Assembly: GCF_003390325.1 (NCBI RefSeq)
Contig: NZ_QUOK01000007.1
Coordinates: 62,001-126,000 of the forward strand
Direction: 5' to 3'
DNA: 64,000 nt
Source: Rhodohalobacter sp. SW132
Lineage (GTDB): Bacteria > Bacteroidota > Rhodothermia > Balneolales > Balneolaceae
In this document: in pieces, positions 34,028 through 43,918 of the stretch
Position numbering within the stretch: the stretch's first letter is position 1
Layout: each line of letters opens with the position of its first letter
Notes under the pieces: generated by a model
Seen by the model: only the letters and a program-made list of their open reading frames with translations
Told to the model about the DNA's origin: nothing
Databases searched by the model: none
Translations under genes and position numbers: made by a program

Positions 34028-34534
34028 TCAGGACTCTTGAATGTCTTCCAGATGCTCTTCAAGACGATCCCAGGTTTCGGTAAATCCTTCAATCATTCCC
34101 ATCTCAACCAGTTTTTCAACCTCTTCTTTTGATCCAACTTTAGAAATGACTGTGATTTTTGTTTTAGAATCAACTGAATCAAAGGTAATAACAGTATCAA
34201 ATGCGGGCATTTCTGTATTGATATTGCCATCTTTGTCTGAGAAATAATCCTGGTAAATAATTTTTTCAGGCTCATCGATCTTTTTGAACTTTGCTAATCC
34301 CCAGGATTCATCTCCATCATTGGGCCCGCTCATGCAATAATGCCAGGTTCCGCCCGGTTTGAAATCAATCTGGCAGTACGATAACGGCCAGGATCTGGGC
34401 CCCCACCAGTTGATCAGGTGTTCACAGGTGGAATAGGTCTCAAATACAAGTTTTCGGGGCGCATTAAAAACACGGGTAAAAATGATTTCGCGTTCTTTGG
34501 TTTCTACGGTTTGATGTTTAATCGTTTCCTTCAT
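34028..34534 (-). CDS. SRPBCC/AHSA1 family protein
   Basis: 168 residues. IIFTRVFNAPRKLVFETYSTCEHLINWWGP is the standard AHSA1 opening, followed by FKPGGTWHYCMSGP and the C-terminal helix KLVEMGMIEGFTETWDRLEEHL. Start-like-domain fold with a hydrophobic pocket; ligand unknown. Its start overlaps the end of the ArsR-type gene by 17 bp, a very common coupled pair. Confidence 0.88.
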   Translation of the reverse strand: MKETIKHQTVETKEREIIFTRVFNAPRKLVFETYSTCEHLINWWGPRSWPLSYCQIDFKPGGTWHYCMSGPNDGDESWGLAKFKKIDEPEKIIYQDYFSDKDGNINTEMPAFDTVITFDSVDSKTKITVISKVGSKEEVEKLVEMGMIEGFTETWDRLEEHLEDIQES

Positions 34535-34886
34535 TTTTCTCCTTTGTTTGTATTTTTTTCAGGTAGTCATCCAGCCGGTCAAAACTCGCCTCCCAGAATT
34601 TACGGTATTCACTAATCCACTCATCAACGTCTTTCAGTGGCTGCGGATGAAGACGGCAGGGCCGGTACTGAGCTTCGCGGCTTCGTTCAATCAGGTTGGC
34701 CCGTTCCAGAACCTTCAGGTGTTTAGTAACCGCAGGCATCGTCATTTCGAACGGTTCGGCAAGTTCTGATACGGTTTTTTCCCCTGAGGTCAGGCTGGCC
34801 AGAATGGCCCGTCGCGTTGGATCTGCAAGAGCTTGAAATGTGGTACTGAGTTGATCGGCTGACATATTTATACGTAACTTATTCAT
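34518..34886 (-). CDS. ArsR-family transcriptional regulator
   Basis: 122 residues. Winged helix: FQALADPTRRAILASLTSGEKTVSELAEPFEMTMPAVTKHLKVLERANLIERSREAQYR in pieces gives the typical ArsR helix-turn-helix (PAVTKHLKVLE). No metal-binding CxC is seen in the usual helix, so the signal is probably not a metal. Paired with the downstream AHSA1 gene, which it likely controls, along with its own promoter. Confidence 0.88.
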   Translation of the reverse strand: MNKLRINMSADQLSTTFQALADPTRRAILASLTSGEKTVSELAEPFEMTMPAVTKHLKVLERANLIERSREAQYRPCRLHPQPLKDVDEWISEYRKFWEASFDRLDDYLKKIQTKEKNEGND

Positions 34887-35115
34887 TATTTAACTGAATG
34901 GTAAAATAATTATAAATCAGATAAATGCAATGTGAATTATATTGACAGTACAAGGCCTGGTCATATGGGGTATGAATGTTTCGCGCACCAGTGAGCGGGT
35001 GCACTCGAACAGATTTTTAAAAACTTAAGTTCTGATCCTGATTGATTAGATGTTCTGCTTATACAAATCCTATACCGTGTTTTTTAGCAGATTTCTGATT
35101 AAGTTGAGGGCACAC

Positions 35116-35502
35116 ATGAACAAAAGAACTCTTCAAATACCGATCATTACGATTTTGTTTTGTTACCTGGCACTAACCCAGGTTTATCGCTTCGTTCATG
35201 TGCATGCTGTTGAAACGGCAGATGGGTTTCAGATCGAGTGGAGTCTGCACAACGTACTGCATCCCCACGATCACGATTTTGGTGAAGATGACCATCAGCA
35301 GGAGGTTGATCACCTCATCGGTGACTGGGATCATCTCCATTCAATACAAATGGATCCCCCTTCTTTTCAGGCAGATAAATGGAGCATCAGTCTCACTCCA
35401 GATCAGTTTCCACAAACTCTCTATGTAGAACCCAGGACCGGCCCGCCGCCGCTGGCTCCAATTCTGTCACCCTCCACTTACCGCGGCCCGCCTCTTAGTT
35501 AA
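35116..35502 (+). CDS. His-rich exported small protein ahead of the metal efflux genes
   Basis: Called from MNKRTLQIPI (128 residues); an upstream in-frame ATG at 35050 would add 22 residues ahead of the signal helix. An N-terminal hydrophobic segment (~8-22) is followed by many His and Asp residues: FVHVHAVE, LHPHDHDFGEDDHQQEVDH and WDHLHS. The sequence fits a metal-binding periplasmic protein, probably zinc or cobalt, by analogy with small Czc accessory proteins. No family recognised. Confidence 0.65.
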   Translation: MNKRTLQIPIITILFCYLALTQVYRFVHVHAVETADGFQIEWSLHNVLHPHDHDFGEDDHQQEVDHLIGDWDHLHSIQMDPPSFQADKWSISLTPDQFPQTLYVEPRTGPPPLAPILSPSTYRGPPLS

Positions 35503-35598
35503 TCAAACCGGTAATTTAGACCGAATAGGGATCTCTGTGTCTTCTTCATAAGGTTCCTTGCCAAAGCCTGAATTTTCTCAATTTGTCAACTTTTAAGA

Positions 35599-35631
35599 AG
35601 ACCTCCAAGGTTTCAAAAACCCTGGAGGTCT
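35599..35631. terminator. Hairpin AGACCTCCAAGG / CCCTGGAGGTCT
   Basis: A near-perfect 12-bp stem with a TTTCAAAAA loop, between the His-rich gene and the CzcC-like gene. No T tract follows on the plus strand, so termination is uncertain; it may be a dispersed hairpin repeat. Confidence 0.5.
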
Positions 35632-35712
35632 GGACCTGATTTGAAGTACATGTTGAATTAAATTCAATCAGCCATAAACGTTTATGTTTAAAATCATACG
35701 AATTCACCACTT

Positions 35713-36945
35713 ATGAAATCATTTCTACTAACCTTACTGATGCTGTTTTTGGTCAATGCGCCAGTTCTCCCGGGCCAATCGATACAAGTTTCACTCGACG
35801 ATGTTGAACAATTTGCTGAGAAACACAGTCCGGAGTGGGAGCAATTCAATCATCGCCTGGAATTTATGGTTCAGGGTGAAAATGCGGATGCAGTCAGACT
35901 AAACCCTGAACTGCATTACGATCTCGAATATCTGAATTCCGATCCGCGGTCCGAAAGGGAGCATTTTGCTTTCATTGAACAGGAACTCCGCACGCCAAGC
36001 CACTTTAGAAATTTGCGTCAATATCGCGACCAGCGAGTTGAAGCGATAAATAAGGAGATTAAATCCTCAAAATCGAAGTGGCTTGCAGACATGCGTTTCG
36101 GATTTATCAGGATTGTGCTTATCAAGGAACAACTTTCCGGACTTGAACAACTTCAGCGCCTGCCGGATCACTTTATGGAGGCGCTGGAGCTTCGTTCACA
36201 GGAGGGGGAAACTTCATTGATTGAAGAGCAGCTTCTGAAAATGAGCCGGTATCAGCTTCAGAGTTTGATCAGGGAGCTTGAGCTTTCTCTGGAACAACAG
36301 AAATCGGAATGGCTGATCAGAATGGGGATTGATAATGATCAACATGTAGAATTTGTAGGCTCGTTCAGCGACCCGGAAATCACGATTCCGGGAAAAGAAG
36401 AGCTGATGGTTTTGCTGGATCAGGCTCCGGAGCGACAGGCCACTGATCTTGCCCGGCAGAGCGCCCGGCAGTCGATTGATCTTGAAGAGAGCCGCCGCTG
36501 GCCCTCATTTAGTGTTCGGGCTGGTTATAAAACGCTGAACCCTGATTTTCATGGGTTCATGGCCGGAGTCTCAATTCCCATCCCGCTGCTGAACCGTAAT
36601 CGTCCCGCCATTGAACAGGCCCGAGCACAGGAGCGAATGTCTGCACTCACATACTCGGCAACGGTAGATCGTCAGAACCGGCAGCTCAATCAGGCCTGGG
36701 ATGCGCTTTACTCGATTCGATCCGGTCTTAACGAACTTCCGGAGGAAACTGCCGGAACTGACAATTTTATCAACACCCTCACTGTGGCATATGAGGAGGG
36801 GGAGCAATCTCTGAATGATGTTCTGAACACCCTGAATATGATGGCCGACACCCATCGCACAAAATTCAGCCAGCTTGAACAAGCCTATGAGCAGGTCATG
36901 ATAATTGAGGCAGTAACCGGGAGGTCAGTTTTGATGGCGTATTAA
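35713..36945 (+). CDS. TolC-family outer membrane efflux protein (CzcC-like)
   Basis: 410 residues, signal peptide ending LPGQ. Two long coiled-coil halves typical of TolC/OEP proteins: QLQSLIRELELSLEQQKSEWL, and RQSIDLEESRRWPSFSVRAGYK followed by GVSIPIPLLNRNRPAIEQARAQ. It would form the outer membrane channel of the tripartite pump encoded downstream. ATG 210 bp after the His-rich gene. Confidence 0.85.
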   Translation: MKSFLLTLLMLFLVNAPVLPGQSIQVSLDDVEQFAEKHSPEWEQFNHRLEFMVQGENADAVRLNPELHYDLEYLNSDPRSEREHFAFIEQELRTPSHFRNLRQYRDQRVEAINKEIKSSKSKWLADMRFGFIRIVLIKEQLSGLEQLQRLPDHFMEALELRSQEGETSLIEEQLLKMSRYQLQSLIRELELSLEQQKSEWLIRMGIDNDQHVEFVGSFSDPEITIPGKEELMVLLDQAPERQATDLARQSARQSIDLEESRRWPSFSVRAGYKTLNPDFHGFMAGVSIPIPLLNRNRPAIEQARAQERMSALTYSATVDRQNRQLNQAWDALYSIRSGLNELPEETAGTDNFINTLTVAYEEGEQSLNDVLNTLNMMADTHRTKFSQLEQAYEQVMIIEAVTGRSVLMAY

Positions 36946-36983
36946 TCTTTAGACCTGAGTTTTATGAGTAAAATAAATTTAGA

Positions 36984-37054
36984 AAAAAGTCTCCCCTAAC
37001 AAGGGGCTCATTCTTTGAACACGCAGCGTAAGCGTAGTGAAATTTAGAGGGGTG
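36984..37054. repeat. 71-bp dispersed repeat, partner of 14034-14104
   Basis: Runs from AAAAAGTCTCCCCTAACAAG to GTGAAATTTAGAGGGGTG. It is nearly identical to the reverse complement of 14034-14104. A further cccctc unit (CATCCCCCTCAATCCCCC ... GGGGGAC) follows to ~37117. Confidence 0.85.
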
Positions 37055-37174
37055 TTCATTTGTATTTTCGACATTCTGATGAACATCCCCCTCAATCCCC
37101 CTTTGCTAAGGGGGACTCTTACGTTCAAGATTTAACAATCGAATCCATTTACCACCACAAAACGATACAATCAA

Positions 37175-38686
37175 ATGAAAACACAGATCCGGATACTCAC
37201 CTTAGTTGCAAGTTCATTGCTGCTTTTTGCAGCATGCGGGGAGCATGATCATCATGACCACAACGGAGATCACTCTCACGACAACGATCATGATCATGAA
37301 TACCATCGTATAACGGTGTGGGAGGAAAACCGCGAGTGGATGGTGAAATTCGAACTTCACGAAAATTCGGGCCGAATTGAAGGTCATCTCTACGCTACCG
37401 AGAATTCCTCAGCAGTTCACAATGTCTCCGGAACTCTCCGTTTCGAGCATGATGAAACTGTCGAAAATGAAGCGGAGATTGAGCACGTATCAGGCGGAAA
37501 GTATGAATTTGAACTCTTCTTCGGCGACAGCGATACTCCAAATCTGGTTGCTGAACTTACTGCCGGTGGGGAAACCTTCAGGATTGATTTTGGAGAGACC
37601 GACCGATATGCCGGCCACCCGCACTCACCGGCTGACGAAGTGGTTGAGTTTGAAAAAGAGCGTCAGTGGCTTCTCGATTTTACGACGGAAGCCGCAGAAT
37701 ACAGGGCAATTCCTGAACTGGTCTCTGCCATCGGCCGGGCTGTACCCGATCTGAATCATGTAATGGAGGTCATCTCCCCGGTTGACGGGCATATCGACCC
37801 GGATGATCTCGCCATCCTGCCGGTTGCAGGCGAGCGTGTGGGCCGCGGCGATCTGATTACCGCCATTTCCCCGCCACTGACGGCCGAAAACTCATGGGTT
37901 CAAAAGCGGCTTGCTTATATTCAGGCACAGGAAGCCTACGAGCGTGCCCAGAGATTGATTGAAAATAATGCGATTTCATACCGGGAATACCAGCTACGGG
38001 AGCGGGAGTATGAGGCACGCCGGGCAGGGTATGAACACTTTATCGGCCACGGGGAAAACGGTACAACACATATTATTGATGATAACGATCATCTCTATCT
38101 GAAAGCATCGAAAGACGGGGTTATCAGCCGGGTCTACGTGACACCCGGTCGGCAGATCAGCAGCGGTGATCCAATCCTCTCTCTCTACAACCCCGATTAT
38201 CTGTGGCTTGAGCTTACCGGCTATAGCGATGATTTTGAACAACTTACTGAGATTCACGGCATCGAATTGAAAACGGGGCGAGATCAGCACGTTACCCTCG
38301 ATGAGAATCAGATTTCACTGATTAGCCGTGACGAACAAAGTGACATTACCGGCACCAGAAGCATGGTCGTCATTTCAACTGTTAACAGGGACAAAAAGTT
38401 AAAAGCGAACCAGCCCGTTCAGGCGAAAATTATGACAGGCAGCGGAGAAGCCGGGGTTACAGTTCCGGCTAACGCACTGTTTGATGAAGAATCCCATTTC
38501 GTGGTGTTTGTGCAGCACTCGGGAGATCAGTTTGAGCGGCGGGTAGTGAGGCCCGGTGCCCGGTACGACGGGTATGTGACCATCACGGAAGGATTATCGG
38601 AAGGTGAACGGGTGGTGACAGAGGGAGTGTATCCCCTGCACCTCGCGACAGGAAACGCAGAAATCGGTCACGGACACAGTCACTAA
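37175..38686 (+). CDS. RND efflux periplasmic adaptor (CzcB-like) with His-rich N-terminus
   Basis: 503 residues. Lipobox LLFAAC (Cys ~21) is followed at once by a His/Asp block (EHDHHDHNGDHSHDNDHDHE), likely a metal-binding tail. A beta-sandwich (~45-150) precedes the adaptor core: VISPVDGHIDPDDLAIL lipoyl half, QAQEAYERAQRLIENNAISYREYQ hairpin, and KASKDGVISRVYVTPGRQISSGDP. It bridges the CzcA-like pump and CzcC-like channel. Ends 10 bp before the pump gene. Confidence 0.88.
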   Translation: MKTQIRILTLVASSLLLFAACGEHDHHDHNGDHSHDNDHDHEYHRITVWEENREWMVKFELHENSGRIEGHLYATENSSAVHNVSGTLRFEHDETVENEAEIEHVSGGKYEFELFFGDSDTPNLVAELTAGGETFRIDFGETDRYAGHPHSPADEVVEFEKERQWLLDFTTEAAEYRAIPELVSAIGRAVPDLNHVMEVISPVDGHIDPDDLAILPVAGERVGRGDLITAISPPLTAENSWVQKRLAYIQAQEAYERAQRLIENNAISYREYQLREREYEARRAGYEHFIGHGENGTTHIIDDNDHLYLKASKDGVISRVYVTPGRQISSGDPILSLYNPDYLWLELTGYSDDFEQLTEIHGIELKTGRDQHVTLDENQISLISRDEQSDITGTRSMVVISTVNRDKKLKANQPVQAKIMTGSGEAGVTVPANALFDEESHFVVFVQHSGDQFERRVVRPGARYDGYVTITEGLSEGERVVTEGVYPLHLATGNAEIGHGHSH

Positions 38687-38696
38687 TTATATTTAT

Positions 38697-41600
38697 ATGT
38701 TAGACTCAATCATACAAACAAGTATTCGTGAACGGCTGGTTGTAATTGTGGCAGCTGTGATTCTGGTGATATCAGGTTTTTTCCTGACCAGAGATATGGC
38801 CGTGGATGTACTTCCAGATGTGTCGGCCCCGGTTGTTACCGTACTGACCGAAGCGCCGGGTCTGCCGCCGGAAGAGGTTGAACAGATGATCTCCTACCCG
38901 GTGGAGACAGTACTGATCGGCTCGGAAGGGGTGCGAAGGGTAACCTCAAACTCAATCCAGGGGTTTTCATCCGTTCAGGTTGAATTTGACTGGGACGTGG
39001 ACGTTCCACGGGCACGGCAAATTGTAAATGAACAGCTTCAGGGCATCGGCGATCAGCTGCCGGGTCAATCCGGCACGCCGTTCCTGGCTCCGGTAACCTC
39101 CATTATGGGTGAGATCATGCTGGCCGGTTTCACGTCGGAAACCACACCGATAATGGACCTCCGAACAGATGTGGATTTCATCGTTCGCCGTGAGCTGCTC
39201 GCCATGCCGGGCGTAGCAGCCGTTTCAGTTTATGGCGGAGATCGGCAACAATTCACCATCGAACCCGACCCGGAACGAATGGAGATGCTGGGCATCAGCC
39301 TGAATGGGTTGATGGATGCCGCGAGGGAATCATCGGCCGGAATTTCAGGCGGATTTCTGAATCACTCCGGCAAAGCGTATACAATCCGCGGATTTGGCCG
39401 TGCCTCCGGCATTGAGGAAATTGGTCAATCCGTGGTGAGCCAAACAGAAAATGGTCTGCCCGTTTTACTTCAGGATGTGGCCGGGCTTTCGGTGAAACCC
39501 GCCCCGCGCATCGGGGATGCTTCCATCAACGCTGAGCCGGGAATTGTGCTGGTGATCAGCAAACAGCCGGACGCGAATACGATTGAGCTGACCCGTCAGA
39601 TTGAAGAGAGGCTTAATGAACTGGCCGGATCACTGCCCGATGATGTAACCGTTCATCCGGATCTGTTTCAGCAGGCGCACTTTATCAACGTGGCGATCGG
39701 TAATGTAACCAAGGCGCTGCTGATCAGTGGGTTTTTAGTTGTTTTCATTCTCTTCATCTTTCTGAATAACTGGCGCGCCACGGTGATTTCACTTGTGGCG
39801 ATCCCGATGTCGGTAATTCTCTCACTGCTGGTTCTATGGTACGGCGGATTTACCTTCAACACCATGACCCTCGGCGGCATCGCCATCGCCATCGGGGTTC
39901 TGGTGGATGATGCGATCGTCTTTGTTGAAAATGTATTTCGACGGCTGCAGGAGAACAACGTGCAGGATGAGTCAGACAGGGAGAGTTTTCTGGCCATTGT
40001 TGCGGATGCCTCGTCGGAAATCAAAGGACCGATTGTGCTGGCAAACTTTGCCATCGTGGTTGTATTTTTGCCGTTTCTTTTTCTGACCGGGCTCGAAGGC
40101 CGTCTGCTGATGCCTCTTGGAGTTGCTTATGTGACAACCATCATCGCATCCCTGCTGGTGGCGCTGATCGTTACTCCGGCCATGAGCGCCTGGCTGTTGG
40201 TGGACAGTGGAAATCAACCAAATGAGAAAAGCAGGCTTACACGTTTTCTCGAAAACAGCTATCAGCCGATCCTTGAATTTTGTTTCAGATGGAGAAAAGC
40301 TGTTTTGATCGTCGTACTACTACTTTTTGCAGTTAGTGTTGCGCTGATACCGGGCATCGGCCGATCATTTCTGCCGGAGTTTAATGAAGGTACCCTGAAT
40401 GTTGGTATGACAACCCTGCCCGGCACCTCTCTCGAGGAGTCGAACAAACTGGGGCTAAAACTCGAGGAGATGCTGCTTGATCACCCCGCCGTGATTTCCA
40501 CGGGACGACGCGTAGGACGCGCACAAATGGACGAGCACACCATGGGAACTCACGCCCATGAGATTGAAGTTCGGCTTGACGAGAATGGTTATGAAAGCAT
40601 GAGCGAACTGATGGATGAACTTCGTCATTCGCTCGAACTACTGCCCGGGGCAGGAATTTCGCTGGATCAGCCGATCACCCACCGGATCGATCACATGCTC
40701 ACCGGGGTGCGGACCAACCTGGCTGTAAAGGTATACGGACCGGACCGGACTCGTCTTCAGTCAATTAGCAGGCAGGTGGAATCGGTGTTGAGAAGTGAGG
40801 AGAACGCCCAGGATATCCTCACCGAAGAACAGAGAGATATCCCGCAGCTGCAGATCCTCCCCGATCGGTCATCCCTCGCCATGCACGGCCTCTCGATGGG
40901 CCGGTTTGCCGAACTGGTGGAAACGGCATTTGGCGGCGTGGTTGTCGATCAGATTTATCGTGATCCTGCCGTATTTGACCTGGTTGTGCGATACAGCGAA
41001 AGCCACCGGGAGAGCCCGGATGCGGTGAAACGTACCCCCATTGAGCTCCCGTCCGGCGCGTTTATCCGGGTCAGTGATGTTGCGGATGTTCGGGTCAGTA
41101 ACGCCCCCGAAACCATCACCCGGGAGAACGCAAGCCGGATGATGGTGACCCAGGCCAATATTACCGGGGGAGATCTTCGGGGAACCGTGGACCGGCTGCG
41201 TCAGTCAGTGAATGAGGAGATCGATCTTTCCGGCGGCTACGTGATTGCCTTTGAGGGGCAGTTTCAGCAGGAAGAGGAGGCCAGCCGTGTTATTCTGTTA
41301 GTCAGCCTGCTGTCAATGATTCTGATTTTTCTGGCTCTCTTTATCGAATTCCGGTCTGCGAAACAGTCCCTTCTCATACTGCTGAACCTTCCACTGGCAC
41401 TGATGGGAGGCATCGTGGTGGTTTACCTGGGCGGCGGAATACTCAGTATCGCGGGGTTGATCGGGTTCATTACCCTGTTCGGAATCGCCGTACGTAACGG
41501 AATTATCCTGATCGCCCGGTATAACGACCTGATCGCAAAGCAGACCATGACCATCCGTGAAGCTGTCATTGAAGGTTCGATGAACCGGCTGCAACCGATT

Positions 41601-41780
41601 CTGATGACGGTAGTGACCACGGCGCTTGCGCTCATTCCGCTGGTTCTTGCGGCAAATCAGCCCGGAAATGAGATCCAGGGGCCGATGGCGACAGTCATCC
41701 TTGGCGGGTTGATATCAGCAACGGCCCTCAACATGATCGTGGTTCCGCTGCTGTTCGACTGGTATTTCAGGGAGAGGTGA
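38697..41780 (+). CDS. Heavy-metal efflux RND permease (CzcA-like)
   Basis: 1027 residues, 12 membrane helices with two large periplasmic loops. HME-RND features: DVLPDVSAPVVTVLTEAPGLPPEEVE, TM4 IAIAIGVLVDDAIVFVENVFRR with the proton-relay Asp pair, PLMGGIVVVYLGGG region and GIAVRNGIILIARYNDL. Exports divalent cations such as zinc, cobalt, cadmium or perhaps copper/silver; which one is not readable. Third gene of the czcCBA-like operon. Confidence 0.92.
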   Translation: MLDSIIQTSIRERLVVIVAAVILVISGFFLTRDMAVDVLPDVSAPVVTVLTEAPGLPPEEVEQMISYPVETVLIGSEGVRRVTSNSIQGFSSVQVEFDWDVDVPRARQIVNEQLQGIGDQLPGQSGTPFLAPVTSIMGEIMLAGFTSETTPIMDLRTDVDFIVRRELLAMPGVAAVSVYGGDRQQFTIEPDPERMEMLGISLNGLMDAARESSAGISGGFLNHSGKAYTIRGFGRASGIEEIGQSVVSQTENGLPVLLQDVAGLSVKPAPRIGDASINAEPGIVLVISKQPDANTIELTRQIEERLNELAGSLPDDVTVHPDLFQQAHFINVAIGNVTKALLISGFLVVFILFIFLNNWRATVISLVAIPMSVILSLLVLWYGGFTFNTMTLGGIAIAIGVLVDDAIVFVENVFRRLQENNVQDESDRESFLAIVADASSEIKGPIVLANFAIVVVFLPFLFLTGLEGRLLMPLGVAYVTTIIASLLVALIVTPAMSAWLLVDSGNQPNEKSRLTRFLENSYQPILEFCFRWRKAVLIVVLLLFAVSVALIPGIGRSFLPEFNEGTLNVGMTTLPGTSLEESNKLGLKLEEMLLDHPAVISTGRRVGRAQMDEHTMGTHAHEIEVRLDENGYESMSELMDELRHSLELLPGAGISLDQPITHRIDHMLTGVRTNLAVKVYGPDRTRLQSISRQVESVLRSEENAQDILTEEQRDIPQLQILPDRSSLAMHGLSMGRFAELVETAFGGVVVDQIYRDPAVFDLVVRYSESHRESPDAVKRTPIELPSGAFIRVSDVADVRVSNAPETITRENASRMMVTQANITGGDLRGTVDRLRQSVNEEIDLSGGYVIAFEGQFQQEEEASRVILLVSLLSMILIFLALFIEFRSAKQSLLILLNLPLALMGGIVVVYLGGGILSIAGLIGFITLFGIAVRNGIILIARYNDLIAKQTMTIREAVIEGSMNRLQPILMTVVTTALALIPLVLAANQPGNEIQGPMATVILGGLISATALNMIVVPLLFDWYFRER

Positions 41781-41900
41781 AAAATCAGCTCCAAATACCA
41801 CATACAGATGGATCAATAGCGAATTGATCCTCCGGCCAACCCGTAAAAAAATGTCTATTTTTAGATGAATTGAATTCAATCAAATCCAACACCGCAAAAC

Positions 41901-42302
41901 ATGAACATTTACTTCTCAGGTTCCATCAGGGGAGGGCGCCAGGATGCCGAACTCTACAAACAGCTCATAGAGCATTTGAAACAATACGGCACTGTACTTA
42001 CTGAGCATATCGGTTATGAAAACATCAGCCATTCCAAAACCGATCGTGAAATTCACGATGAGGATATGGCGTGGCTGCGGGAGTCGGATATCGTGATAGC
42101 CGAGGTAACCACGCCTTCACTTGGCGTGGGTTACGAAATCGGCCGGGCGGTTGAGATGGAAAAAAGAATAGTATGCCTGTACCGGAATATTGATGGCAGT
42201 AAGGTGTCAGCGATGTTAAAAGGTTCACCTAATTTCCAATGCAAGAGCTACCAAACCATCGAAGAGGCAAAAACAATTTTATCTGGATTCATCAGTGAGT
42301 AA
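41901..42302 (+). CDS. Nucleoside 2-deoxyribosyltransferase-like / DNPH1-like protein
   Basis: 133 residues. IYFSGSIRGGRQDAELYKQL opens the family fold and EVTTPSLGVGYEIGRAVEM carries the catalytic Glu region. Length and GSIRGGR loop fit 2'-deoxynucleoside 5'-phosphate N-hydrolases, which clear modified nucleotides. The 3' end overlaps the convergent PQQ-repeat gene by 11 bp. Confidence 0.82.
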   Translation: MNIYFSGSIRGGRQDAELYKQLIEHLKQYGTVLTEHIGYENISHSKTDREIHDEDMAWLRESDIVIAEVTTPSLGVGYEIGRAVEMEKRIVCLYRNIDGSKVSAMLKGSPNFQCKSYQTIEEAKTILSGFISE

Positions 42303-43746
42303 ATCCGTATACCTTACCATCCAGCCCTCCGAAAAAGACTTTTCCATTTGATATAACAGGTGAAGAAACCACACCGTAAATATCAATGTCTTCTGTCTTT
42401 TCCCACATAAATCGCCATTTTTCATCACCAGTAAGGCGATCAACGGCAAAGAATCCGCCCCGGTGATCAATGCCGTAGTTTGCATTTCCAAACGTGCCGC
42501 TGTAAACGGTGCTTTCGGTTACCGCAGGGGTTGTCCAGGGTGAGCCTCCCAGATCTGCGCTCCACAAAAGTTCTCCGGTATCTGCATCAAACGATTTCAG
42601 GAGCTGATCGTCGGATGAACCAATAAACAGCCGGCCGTCATTAATGGACCCCGAGGATTCTATCCATGATCCCCAGTGATAGTAGCTCCAGGCTTCTTTT
42701 CCGGTTGAAGCATCCAGTGCAAAAAGGTCTGCACTCCGGCTGCCGATCATAATCTTTCCGTTTCCATATACCGGAGACGATACAATCATCTGTCCTGTGT
42801 TGAATTTCCATTTCAATGTGCCGGTTTCAGCATCAACGGCATACAGGTGATGGTCGTAACTGCCGAAGAAAACTATCTCTTCTGCCACAGCCGGGATGGA
42901 TTGGATAGGCCCTTCGGTTTTAAAACGCCACATTTCATCACCTGAATATTCATCAATAGCGAAAAGGTGGCCGTCCGCACTTCCCACATAAACAATGCCG
43001 TTCGAAATGGCGGCTGCCGAAGCCATGCTGTCGTAACCCGGGGATTCATCATTTGGGAGTTTTCGCTGCCACTCTTGTCCGCAGGTGTCAAACTTCCAGG
43101 TGGGAATGCCATTTTCTTTGCTGAGCTTATAGAGAGTTCCGTTATCCGAAAGAATATAAACGTGGTTTTCATGAACCAGGGGACGCGAAAAAATCTCAGC
43201 GCCGGTATGGAATTTCCACTTCAAATCACCGGATGATTGAGAAAGTGCGTAGAGAGTTCCGTCCCTGCTTCCGATATACACAACTTCATCATCCGCTGAT
43301 GCATCACCCCAGATGGCACCGTCGGTCTGAAATGTCCAGTCCGGTGCTGCTGTTGACTGGCTGCTAACCGGTTCTTTTGCTTCCGGAAGTTTTGAAACCG
43401 GGAAGAGTTCAAAACGCAGGCCCCTGGCAGAATTGGGAAAACTGCCGGTAAGCCGCTGACTATCTGAATCAACTGTAAACTGAATGGATCCGGCTGTGAA
43501 ATGCGAACTTTCCCGGTTTATGGCTCCAACCGGTCGTTCAGGAAAGGGGATTACCGGCATGTAGGTGAATGCAGCCAGGTGATTATCGTCATCATAGCGG
43601 AAATCGAGATAAAACTCTGTTGTCTGATTTTGATAGATCAGCTCACCGCCCCAGGTTCCGGGTGTCAATTGACTGTTTTGAGAGGATTGGGAAAAAAGAG
43701 CAAATGGCAGAAAAAGTATAAAAGCGTGAAGTATGATCGTTTTCAA
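42292..43746 (-). CDS. Exported PQQ-like beta-propeller protein
   Basis: 484 residues, signal peptide 1-19. Residues ~25-125 are a beta-rich domain of unknown kind. From ~135 come repeated blades: AIWGDASADDEVVYIGSRDG, GTLYALSQSSGDLKWKFHTG, DGHLFAIDEYSGDEMWRFKT, DHHLYAVDAETGTLKWKFNTG. This is the BamB/PQQ-dehydrogenase type propeller, here without BAM genes nearby. Enzyme or scaffold cannot be decided. Confidence 0.8.
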   Translation of the reverse strand: MKTIILHAFILFLPFALFSQSSQNSQLTPGTWGGELIYQNQTTEFYLDFRYDDDNHLAAFTYMPVIPFPERPVGAINRESSHFTAGSIQFTVDSDSQRLTGSFPNSARGLRFELFPVSKLPEAKEPVSSQSTAAPDWTFQTDGAIWGDASADDEVVYIGSRDGTLYALSQSSGDLKWKFHTGAEIFSRPLVHENHVYILSDNGTLYKLSKENGIPTWKFDTCGQEWQRKLPNDESPGYDSMASAAAISNGIVYVGSADGHLFAIDEYSGDEMWRFKTEGPIQSIPAVAEEIVFFGSYDHHLYAVDAETGTLKWKFNTGQMIVSSPVYGNGKIMIGSRSADLFALDASTGKEAWSYYHWGSWIESSGSINDGRLFIGSSDDQLLKSFDADTGELLWSADLGGSPWTTPAVTESTVYSGTFGNANYGIDHRGGFFAVDRLTGDEKWRFMWEKTEDIDIYGVVSSPVISNGKVFFGGLDGKVYGFTH

Positions 43747-43918
43747 TAGGTTTCCTTGCTATGTTATTCTGTAAATCATTGGCATAAATATGATTACAAT
43801 GTATGGCAGTTACGCCCGGATCCATGAAAAGGTTTCGGATTGTATTTACTTATTAATTTCGGATATTCCTTTCCGGCTTGTCAACATCTTAATTTAAACG
43901 AACGTAATCCTTCTTTTT

